From: Anaeramoeba ignava
Lineage: Eukaryota; Metamonada; Anaeramoebidae
Assembly (NCBI GenBank): GCA_028826165.1
Contig: JAPDFW010000074.1
Span: forward strand, 248,001 to 312,000
Direction: 5' to 3'
DNA: 64,000 bases
In this document: one piece after another, positions 24,340 through 33,652 of the stretch
Layout of the letters: each line of letters begins with the position of its first letter
Position numbering within the stretch: position 1 is the stretch's first letter
Notes under the pieces: model-generated
Seen by the model: only the letters and a program-made list of their open reading frames with translations
What the model was told of the DNA's origin: nothing
Database searches by the model: none
Made by a program: the position numbers and the translations under genes

Positions 24340-24895
24340 ATATTTAAATCTAAAATAATAAATTAATATTTTAAACATAAAATTAAATATTAAATTATAT
24401 TTTTAAATTAATTTTTAAATTGAATATTAAATTAAATCTATTTTCATTTTTGATATTTTTATGTTAAATATTTAAATAATAAAATATTTAAATATAAAAC
24501 ATTAAATTAATATTTTAATAATAAAATTAAATATTAAATTATAATTTTAAATTAATTTATAAATTAAATATTAAATTAAATCTATTTTCATTTTTTTATA
24601 TTTATATGTTTAAATATTTAAATAATAAAATATTTAAATCTAAAACAATAAATTATTATTTTAAACATAAAATTAAATATTAAATTATATTTTTAGATTG
24701 ATTTATAAATTAAATATTAAATTAAATCTATTCTTATTTTTTATATTTTTATGTTAAATATTTAAATAATAAAATATTTAAATCTAAAACATTAAATTAA
24801 TATTTTAAACATAAAATTAAATATTAAATTATATTTTTAAATTGATTTATAAATTAAATATTAAATTAAATCTATTCTTATTTTTTATATTTACA
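24340..24895. repeat. ~143-bp tandem satellite, about four copies, before FG-GAP copy A
   Basis: A unit containing AAATCTATTTTCATTTT...TATGTTAAATATTTAAATAA recurs every 143-144 bp (for example at 24434 and 24578). The same satellite in the same orientation relative to the genes precedes or separates every family cassette in the window. Confidence 0.85.
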
Positions 24896-24959
24896 AAAAG
24901 AAAAAAAATGTATAAATTTGAATCAAATTTTTAATTTAGATTTAATTTAGATTTAAATT

Positions 24960-25393
24960 AGATTTAATTAATAATTAAATTAGAAATAAAATTCTCTTTC
25001 TTTTTCTTATTAAATTATTATTAAATTATTATTAAATTATTATTAAATTATTATTAAATTTCTTTTCTTTTTTTTTTGAAAATTTAAATTAAAATTTATT
25101 TCATTAATTTAAATAGAAATTATCATTAATTAATAATAAAAAATTATTTCTAAAATATAATTTAATTTTAATTTTAAATTCATTTATTCAATTTTTTAAT
25201 TAAAAAATTAATCATTTTTTTTCTTCTTCTTTCATTCTTTTTTTCTTTCAAACAAAAACAAAAACAAAAACAAAAAAGTAAGAAAAAAAATATTTTTTAA
25301 TTAATAAACACAAAATAAACACAAAAATAAACTTATTTTATTAATTTTCTATTTATTTTTAATTCAAAAATAGTTAATAAAACAAAACAAAAA
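24960..25393 (+). promoter_or_regulatory. Conserved upstream block of FG-GAP copy A
   Basis: About 430 bp lie between the satellite and the ATG. They include a TTATTAAATTA run, AATTATCATTAATTAATAAT, a T/C-rich tract, CAAACAAAAACAAAAACAAA and AATAAACACAAAATAAACAC close to the ATG. The order and sequence are nearly identical before all seven copies, which is stronger conservation than the surrounding AT spacer. A promoter/5' UTR role is inferred; recent duplication alone could also explain it. Confidence 0.5.
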
Positions 25394-27985
25394 ATGAAAT
25401 TAATTCTTTTCTTTTCCTTTTTTCTTTTTCTTAATTATCAATATTTTCTTAATTCAATCAAATCAAAATCAAAATCAAAATCAACAAAATTCAATTTCAA
25501 CAATAATTCAAGAATTAGAAACAACAAGATTATTAACAGAAACAACAAGATATTATTCTACTCCAGATGAAGCTTGGATTTGGAATTTATTAGATCAATT
25601 TTCAGGTTCAGGATATTTTGGGCATTCTGTTTCAATTTATGAAGATGTTCTTGTTATTGGTGTTGATGGTGCAAGAAAAGCATTTATTTACAGATATAAT
25701 GGATCAATTTGGAATCAAGAACAAGTTTTGGATAAACCTTTAATTTCAAGTTTTGGGAAGTCTGTTTCAATTTATGAAGATGTTATTGTTATTGGTGCTG
25801 ATTATACAAATCAAGTATTTATTTACAGATATAATGGAACAATTTGGAATCAAGAACAAAATTTCTATGAACCTTTAATTCCATATTTTGGATGGAGTGT
25901 TTCAATTTATGAGAATGTTACTGTTATTGGAACTTATGGTGCAAATCAAGCATTTATTTACAGATATAATGGAACAAATTGGAACCAAGAAGAAAATTTG
26001 AGTGAACCTTCATATTCATATTTTGGATCTTCTGTTTCAATTTATAAAGATGTTATTGTTATTGGAGCTCCTGATGCAAGAAAAGCATATATTTACAGAT
26101 ATAATGAATCAATTTGGAATCAAGAACAAAATTTGAGTGAACCTTTAATTACAAATTTTGGATGGTCTGTTTCAATTTATGAAGATGTTATTGTTATTGG
26201 AGCTCCTGATGCAAAAAAAGCATATATTTACAGATATAATGAACCAATTTGGAATCAAGAAAAATTTTTGAGTGAATCAATTACAAATTTTGGATATTCT
26301 GTTTCAATTTATGGGAATTTTACTGTTATTGGTGCTCCTGATGTAAATAAAGTATTTGTTTATGAAGGTAGTTTCATTCCTCAAGTTAATATTGTTAATT
26401 GTTCATCTTTGTTTTCATTATTTGATTGTTATTGGGATAAAATTCAATCTTCTTTAACATTGATTTATCAAATTAATTATGGATATGATTGGATTGATAT
26501 TGATTCTCCAATTCTTGAAGATGGAAATGTTTATTATCAACAATTTAATTCTTCAATTTATGATAATATTACTGGAAATGAATATTATTCAATTCAAATC
26601 AAAGCTTGTGATATATCAACAATGAAATGTGGTGAATCTTCTTCTTTCATTAATTTAACAACAAAAATTGATTCTGTAAAAAATTTTCAATTATCAAATC
26701 CTTCAAATAATTCAATTAATGTTACTTGGGATTATCCAAATGTTCAGATAAATGAAGGAATTGCTCATCTTAATCATTACAATCTTTCTTATTTCATTCA
26801 ATCTCAACCTGATTTAATATCTTTCATTTCAGTTGATAATTCTTCACTTGATTATTTTTTGAATAATTTAGAATGTGAAAATGATTATAATATTTCAATT
26901 TGTGGATGTAGAACACATGAATGTGAAGGAGATAATAAAGGAGAAATTGTTGAATCATCAATTTCATTATTATTTGGTGAAATTACAAATTTAACATGCT
27001 CAATTTCAAATTCAATAGATATTAATTGTAATTGGAATCAACCAATTAATTGTTCAATTCCATTTTATTATAATTTAACTTATCAATCAATTTATCAAAA
27101 TGATTCAGGAAATTATCAACCAACTTCATCAAATCAACAATTTACAGTTCAAATTCCAAATCAAGAATATCAAATCAATATATCAGCATGTAATTCAAAT
27201 GGAAAATGTGGATATATTTCATCAATTTCAATTAAAACTGATAATTTAACTTCTCCAATAATTTATGAAACAATTTCTAAAATTGAAGAAATTGAATTTA
27301 ATTTCACAAAATTAACAAATGCAAAAAATTATTCAATTTCACTTGATAATGAAACAAATTGGGGAAAATTCACATCTCTTGATTTAAGTGGAAATGAAGT
27401 AATTGGAATAATAAGTGGAATATCAGGAAATATTGAATATAATATTTCAATTCGAGGATGTGTTGATTTAAATTGTGAAACTCCATATTTAGGATTACCT
27501 AGTTCAATTATTTCAACAAGAGCTAAATTAGGAAATATTACTTCATTAAATTGTAATTCATTAATTAATGGATTTGAATGTAGTTGGAATTCATTAATTT
27601 TATCAAGTGGATTAAAAGCATATTCATTTACTTATAATTCAACTTCAATTTGTTTATCAAATTTAACAACAATTTATTCAGTTTCAGGATTAAATGAAGG
27701 AGAATATTATGAAATTTCAATTTATTCATCAGCTGATTTAAATTGTTCATTTAATGAATATTCAGGAATTAATTCAACAACATCAATTACAATATCAACA
27801 ATAAATGAATCTAATAATAATTCAAAAACAACAGCAATAACTTTAGGTATAATTATTCCAATTTTAGTTATTTCAATAATTATTATTGGAATTATTTTCT
27901 ATAAAAGAAAAAAAGAAAATCAAAATCAAAAAAACAAGAAGAAAACAAAGAAGAACAAGAACTTCAAGATAATTTGGATATTTAA
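25394..27985 (+). pseudogene. FG-GAP/Fn3 surface receptor, copy A, frameshifted at both ends, six blades
   Basis: Copy A starts with the family ATG and signal peptide, but one extra base in the T/C-rich stretch near 25410-25436 shifts the frame within the signal peptide. The downstream frame is then open from about 25437 through the propeller, Fn3-like stalk and TM segment. A second indel in an A-run near 27905-27925 shifts the frame again, so the conserved EEQELQDNLDI tail (ending at 27985) is read out of frame. It has six FG-GAP repeats where all other copies have seven. Both shifts fall in homopolymer-like tracts, so assembly error must be excluded before calling it dead. The tail, read in the correct frame, is of the D/F type (SKSKKQEENKEEQ). 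Confidence 0.7.
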
Positions 27986-28084
27986 TTCCAAATTCAATTT
28001 CAAATTCAATTTCAATTTCCTTCTTTTCATTTTTCTTCAATTTCAAAAATTAAAAAATTAAAATAAAAAATAAAAACAAAATTT

Positions 28085-28505
28085 CATTCCATTTTTATAT
28101 TTAAATCTAAAACAATAAATTATTATTTTAATAATAAAATTAAATATTAAATTATATTTTTAAATTAATTTATAAATTAAATATTAAATTAAATATATTT
28201 TCATTTTTAATATTTATATGTTAAATATTTAAATAATAAAATATTTAAATCTAAAACATTAAATTATTATTTTAATAATAAAATTAAATATTAAATTATA
28301 TTTTTAAATTAATTTATAAATTAAATATTAAATTAAACTTATTTTTATTTTTTATATTTTTATGTTAAATATTTAAATAATAAAATATTTAGATATAAAA
28401 CAATAAATTATTATTTTAAACATAAAATTAAATATTAAATTATATTTTTAAATTGATTTATAAATTGAATATTAAATTAAATCTATTCTTATTTTTTATA
28501 TTTAC
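28085..28505. repeat. ~143-bp satellite, about three copies, between copies A and B
   Basis: Same unit and orientation as the array at 24340. It occupies nearly all of the spacer between the 3' end of copy A and the upstream block of copy B. Confidence 0.85.
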
Positions 28506-28554
28506 AAAAAGAAAAAAAGATATAAATTTGAATCAAATTTTTAATTTAGATTTA

Positions 28555-28994
28555 ATTTAGATTTAATTTAGATTTAATTAATAATTAAATTAGAAATAAA
28601 ATTCTCTTTCTTTTTCTTATTAAATTATTATTAAATTATTATTAAATTTCTTTTTCTTTTTTTTGAAGAATTTAAATTAAAATTATTTCATTAATTTAAA
28701 TAGAAATTATCATTAATTAATAATAAAAAATTATTTCTAAAATATAATTTAATTTAAATTTTAAATTCATTTATTCAATTTTTAATTAAAAATAAACATT
28801 TTTTTTTCATTTCTTCTTTTCATTCTTTTTTTTCATTCTTTTTTTCTTTCAAACAAAAACAAAAACAAAAAAGTAAGAAAAAAAATATTTTTTAATTAAT
28901 AAACACAAAATAAACACAAAAATAAACTTATTTTATTAATTTTCTATTTATTTTTAATTCAAAAATAGCAAAACAAAACAAAACAAAACAAAAA
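28555..28994 (+). promoter_or_regulatory. Conserved upstream block of FG-GAP copy B
   Basis: It matches the block before copy A almost base for base, with fewer TTATTAAA repeats and a shorter CAAAAA run, and ends in a CAAAACAAAACAAAA stretch before the ATG. Confidence 0.5.
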
Positions 28995-31724
28995 ATGAAA
29001 TTAATTCTTTTCTTTTCTTTTTCCTTTTTCTTAATTATTAATATTTTCTTAATTAAATCAAATCAAAATCAAAATCAAAATCAACAAAATTCAATTTCCA
29101 CAATAATTCAAGAACTAGAAACAACAAGATTATTAACAGAAACAACAAGATATTATTCTACTCCAGATGAAGCTTGGATTTGGAATTTATTAGATCAATT
29201 TTCAGGTTCAGGATATTTTGGGCATTCTGTTTCAATTTATGGAGATGTTACTGTTATTGGAACTGGTAATGCAAATCAATCATATATTTACAGATATAAT
29301 GGATCAATTTGGAATCAAGAACAAATTTTGAGTGAACCTTCAGCTTCATATTTTGGATCTTCTGTTTCAATTTATGAAGATGTTATTGTTATTGGAGCTC
29401 CTGGTGCAAATCAATCATATATTTACAGATATAATGGAACAATTTGGAATCAAGAACAAATTTTGAGTGAACCTTCAGCTTCATATTTTGGATCTCCTGT
29501 TTCAATTTATGAAGATGTTATTGTTATCGGAGCTCCTGATGCAAGAAAAGCATTTATTTACAGATATAATGGAACAAATTGGAATCAAGAAGAAAATTTG
29601 AGTGAACCTTCATATTCAAATTTTGGATTTTCTGTTTCAATTTATGAAGATGTTATTGTTATTGGAACTTATGGTGCAAATCAAGTATTTATTTACAGAT
29701 ATAATGGATCAATTTGGAATGAAGAACAAGTTTTGGATGAACCTTTAATTTCAAATTTTGGATTTTCTGTTTCAGTTTATGAAGATGTTATTGTTATTGG
29801 AACTTATGGTGCAAATCAAGCATTTATTTACAGATATAATGAATCAATTTGGAATGAAGAACAAATTTTGAGTGAACCTTCATATTCATATTTTGGATGG
29901 TCTGTTTCAATTTATGAAGATGTTATTGTTATTGGAGCTCCTAATGCAAATAAAGCATTTATTTACAGATATAATGAATCAATTTGGAATCAAGAAAAAT
30001 TTTTGAGTGAATCAGCTACAGATTTTGGGAATTCTGTTTCAATTTATGAGAATTTTACTGTTATTGGAGCTTATGTTGCAAATCAAGCATTTGTTTATGA
30101 AGGTAGTTTCATTCCCCAAGTTAATATTCTTAATTGTTCATCTTTGTTTTCATCATTTGATTGTTATTGGGATAAAATTGAATTTCCTTCAACTTTGAAA
30201 TATCAAATTAATTATGGATATGATTGGATTGATATTGATTATCCAATTCTTGAAGATGGAAATGTTTATTATCAACAATTTAATTCTTCAATTTATGATA
30301 ATATTACTGGAAATGAATATTATTCAATTCAAATCAAAGCTTGTGATATATCAACAATGAAATGTGGTGAATCTTCTTCTTTCATTAATTTAACAACAAA
30401 AATTGATTCTGTAAAAGATTTTCAATTATCAAATCCTTCAAATAATTCAATTAATGTTACTTGGAATTATCCAAATGTTCAGATCAATGAAGGAATTGCT
30501 CATCTTAATCATTACAATCTTTCTTATATCATTCAATCTCAACCTGATTTAATATCTTTCATTTCAGTTGATAATTCTTCACTTGATTATCTTTTGAATA
30601 ATTTAGAATGTGAAAATGATTATAATATTTCAATTTGTGGATGTAGAACACAAGAATGTGAAGGAGATGATAAAGGAGAAATTGTTGAATCATCAATTTC
30701 ATTATTATTTGGTGAAGTTACAAATTTAACATGTTCAATTTCAAATTCAATAGATATTAATTGTAATTGGAATCAACCAATTAATTGTTCAATTCCATTT
30801 TATTATAATTTAACTTATCAATCAATTTATCAAAATGATTCTGGAAATTATCAACCAACTTCATCAAATCAACAATTTACAGTTCAAATTCCAAATCAAG
30901 AATATCAAATCAATATATCAGCATGTAATTCAAATGGAAAATGTGGATATATTTCATCAATTTCAATTAAAACTGATAATTTAACATCTCCAATAATTTA
31001 TGAAACAATTTCTAAAATTGAAGAAATTGAATTTAATTTCACAAAATTAATAAATGCAAATAATTATTCAATTTCACTTGATAATGGAACAAATTGGGAA
31101 AAATTCACATCTCTTGATTTAAGTGGAAATGAAATAATTGGAATAATAAGTGGAATATCAGGAAATATTGAATATAATATTTCAATTCGAGGATGTGTTG
31201 ATTTAAATTGTGAAACTCCATATTTAGGATTACCTAGTTCAATTATTTCAACAAGAGCTAAATTAGGAAATATTACTTCATTAAATTGTTATTCATTAAT
31301 TAATGGATTTGAATGTAATTGGAATTCATTAATTTTATCAAGTGGATTAAAAGCATATTCATTTACTTATAATTCAACTTCAATTTGTTTATCAAATCTA
31401 ACAACAATTTATTCAGTTTCAGGATTAAATGAAGGAGAATATTATGAAATTTCAATTTATTCATCAGCTGATTTAAATTGTTCATTTAATCAATATTCAG
31501 GAATTAATTCAACAACATCAATTACAATATCAACAATAAATGAATCTAATAATAATTCAAACACAGCAGCAATAACTTTAGGTATAATTATTCCTATTAT
31601 TGTTATTTCAATAATTATTATTGGAATTATTTTCTATAAGAAGAAAAGAAGAAAACAAATTATCAAAGAAATTATCAAAGAAAACAAAGAAGAACAAGAA
31701 CTTCAAGATAATTTGGATATTTAA
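28995..31724 (+). CDS. FG-GAP/Fn3 surface receptor, copy B, intact
   Basis: A 909-aa type I membrane protein. Residues 1 to about 22 are a signal peptide (MKLILFFSFSFFLIINIFLI). A short N/Q linker and the motif ETTRYYSTPDEAWIWNLLDQ follow. Residues about 73-380 are seven repeats of about 45 aa on the pattern FGxSVSIYEDVIVIGAPxAN, then AFIYRYNxSIWNEEQ. These are FG-GAP_2-type blades and seven make a closed beta-propeller. Residues about 385-845 are Cys- and Asn-rich Fn3-like domains (TCSISNSIDINCNW, NVTW, IRGC) with many N-glycosylation sequons. One TM helix (ITLGIIIPIIVISIIIIGII) and a basic-then-acidic tail ending EEQELQDNLDI complete it. The layout resembles integrin alpha heads in blade number, but no Ca-binding DxDxDG loops are seen. 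A role in adhesion or recognition is inferred. Confidence 0.85.
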   Translation: MKLILFFSFSFFLIINIFLIKSNQNQNQNQQNSISTIIQELETTRLLTETTRYYSTPDEAWIWNLLDQFSGSGYFGHSVSIYGDVTVIGTGNANQSYIYRYNGSIWNQEQILSEPSASYFGSSVSIYEDVIVIGAPGANQSYIYRYNGTIWNQEQILSEPSASYFGSPVSIYEDVIVIGAPDARKAFIYRYNGTNWNQEENLSEPSYSNFGFSVSIYEDVIVIGTYGANQVFIYRYNGSIWNEEQVLDEPLISNFGFSVSVYEDVIVIGTYGANQAFIYRYNESIWNEEQILSEPSYSYFGWSVSIYEDVIVIGAPNANKAFIYRYNESIWNQEKFLSESATDFGNSVSIYENFTVIGAYVANQAFVYEGSFIPQVNILNCSSLFSSFDCYWDKIEFPSTLKYQINYGYDWIDIDYPILEDGNVYYQQFNSSIYDNITGNEYYSIQIKACDISTMKCGESSSFINLTTKIDSVKDFQLSNPSNNSINVTWNYPNVQINEGIAHLNHYNLSYIIQSQPDLISFISVDNSSLDYLLNNLECENDYNISICGCRTQECEGDDKGEIVESSISLLFGEVTNLTCSISNSIDINCNWNQPINCSIPFYYNLTYQSIYQNDSGNYQPTSSNQQFTVQIPNQEYQINISACNSNGKCGYISSISIKTDNLTSPIIYETISKIEEIEFNFTKLINANNYSISLDNGTNWEKFTSLDLSGNEIIGIISGISGNIEYNISIRGCVDLNCETPYLGLPSSIISTRAKLGNITSLNCYSLINGFECNWNSLILSSGLKAYSFTYNSTSICLSNLTTIYSVSGLNEGEYYEISIYSSADLNCSFNQYSGINSTTSITISTINESNNNSNTAAITLGIIIPIIVISIIIIGIIFYKKKRRKQIIKEIIKENKEEQELQDNLDI

Positions 31725-31814
31725 TTCCAAATTCAATTTCAAATTCAATTTCAATTTCCTTCTTTTCATTTTTCTTCAATTTCAATTTCAAAAATTAAAA
31801 TAAAAAATAAAAAA

Positions 31815-32330
31815 CAAAATTTCATTCCATTTTTATATTTAAATCTAAAACAATAAATTAATATTTTAAACATAAAATTAAATATTAAATTATATTTTTA
31901 AATTAATTTATAAATTAAATATTAAATTAAATCATTATTCTTATTTTTTATATTTAAATAATAAAATATTTAAATACATTAAAAATATTTAAATTCAAAA
32001 CATTAAATTAATATTTTTAATAATAAAATTAAAATTATTAAATTATTTTATTTTTAAATTAATTTATAAATTAAATTTAAATTAAAATATTTAAATCTAA
32101 AACATTAAAAAAGAAAAAAATAAAAGTTATTTTTTAAAGAAATTTATAAATTAAAAATTTTTCTATTTTTATTTTTATTTTTATTAAATAAAAGAAATGC
32201 TTGAATTTTTACAATTTTTACAAAAACATTAAATTAATATTTTGGACAAAATTAAATTTAAACAATATTTTTAAATTTAATTTATAAATTAAATATTAAA
32301 TAAATGTATTTTATTTTTTTATTTGAAGGA
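31815..32330. repeat. Decayed satellite after copy B
   Basis: The first ~140 bp match the 143-bp satellite. Beyond about 31960 the copies are broken and mixed with other AT spacer. The array tails off here, at the edge of the family cluster. Confidence 0.6.
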
Positions 32331-32344
32331 AAGATTTAAAAATA

Positions 32345-32710
32345 AAATATTTAATTCTGGAAACTAAAATGGTCATTTGAAAACAATTTAGAATTAGTTT
32401 TTCTTTAAATTAATTTATAAAGAATGTATGTTCTTTATTTGAAAAAGAAAAGTTCTTTTTAAAGAAAATTAAATTAAAAATTTTTCATTTTTATTGAATT
32501 TATTAAAAATAAAAAATTTTTACAATTTTAAAAAATTAACTAATGTTTGGATTAATGCTCAATTTTTGCTAATTTAAATATTCCTTTAAATGATTCTTTT
32601 CAAGAAAAGTTGAAGGAAGAGATTCTATTCTTTATCATCTTTCTGATAAAGGAAAATTAAAATGGTCATTTTAAAAAATTTAAATTCAGTTTTTATTTGT
32701 GTTTAAATCA
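32345..32710 (+). pseudogene. Possible fragments of an SRP receptor SRX (longin) domain
   Basis: Two short coding-like stretches lie upstream of the SRP receptor gene. About 32357-32402 reads KLKWSFENNLELVFL. About 32570-32700 reads NIPLNDSFQEK, then after a shift GRDSILYHLSDKGKLKWSF, then after another shift NLNSVFI. The order resembles the SRX pattern in which a charged segment precedes a LKY..DN.FELVF strand. The two pieces share KLKWSF, so they may be duplicates. Each needs frameshifts to read through, and nothing joins them cleanly to the downstream exon. They may be remnants, or poorly assembled exons. Confidence 0.3.
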
Positions 32711-32719
32711 AAATTAAAA

Positions 32720-33440
32720 ATAAAATTTCAAATTAAAATTAAAATTAAAATTAAAATTAAAATTCATTTATAAAAGAATTAAAATTAAAATTAAAATTCA
32801 TTTATAAAATTAAAATTAAAATTAATATTTAAAATTCATTTATTCTTTTCAGAAAATTTAAATTTAAATTCATTTATAAAGGAAAAGTAAAATTCATTTA
32901 TAAAATAAAAATTAAAATTAAAATTCATTTATAAAATTAAAATTAAAATTAATATTAAAATAAAATTTAAATTCATTTATAAAATAAAAATTAAAATTAA
33001 AATTTAAATCAAAATTAAAATTAAAATTAAAATTAAAATTAAAATTAAAATTAAAAATTAAAATTCATTTATAAAATTAAAATCAAAATTAAAATTAAAA
33101 TAAAAATTAAAATTAAAATTAAAAATTAAAATCAAAATTAAAATTAAAATTAAAATCAAAATCAAAATTAAAATTCATTTAAAATTAAAATTAAAATTAA
33201 AATATACAATTAAAATTAAATTAAAAAATTAAAATTAAATTAAAATTAAAATTAAAATTAAAATCAAAATTAAAATTAAAATTAAAATTAAAATTAAAAT
33301 TAAAATTAAAATCAAAATTAAAATTAAAATCAAAATTAAAATTAAAATTAAAATTAAAATTCATTTATAAAATTAAAATTCAAATTAAAATTAATATTAA
33401 AATTCTTTTATAAAATTCTTTTATAAATTTCTTTTATAAA
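32720..33440. repeat. AATTAAAATT / AATTCATTTATAAA microsatellite upstream of SRP receptor
   Basis: About 700 bp of AAAATTAAAATT, AAAATCAAAATT and AATTCATTTATAAAATT units. It may be an intron of the SRP receptor gene, since an acceptor-like AAAAG at 33444-33448 precedes an open in-frame stretch. Confidence 0.8.
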
Positions 33441-33652
33441 ATTAAAAGAAAAATAATACGGAAATTACACATTGGCAAGATACAAAAAAAGGACAACAAA
33501 TTACAAAAGAAAGAGGAATAAAAGATAAAAAAAACAAAACAAAACAAAACCAAGGAAATAAAACACAAGTAAAAAAAGGTGACGATGAAGAAGAAAGTGA
33601 TAAAAAAAAAAGGCAAAACGAAGAAAATAAAGACGAAAATCCAGATCCAGAA

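Noticed and set aside
24340-25393. CRISPR-like array
   Set aside because: The repeats are contiguous 143-bp tandem units without spacers, in a eukaryotic context.
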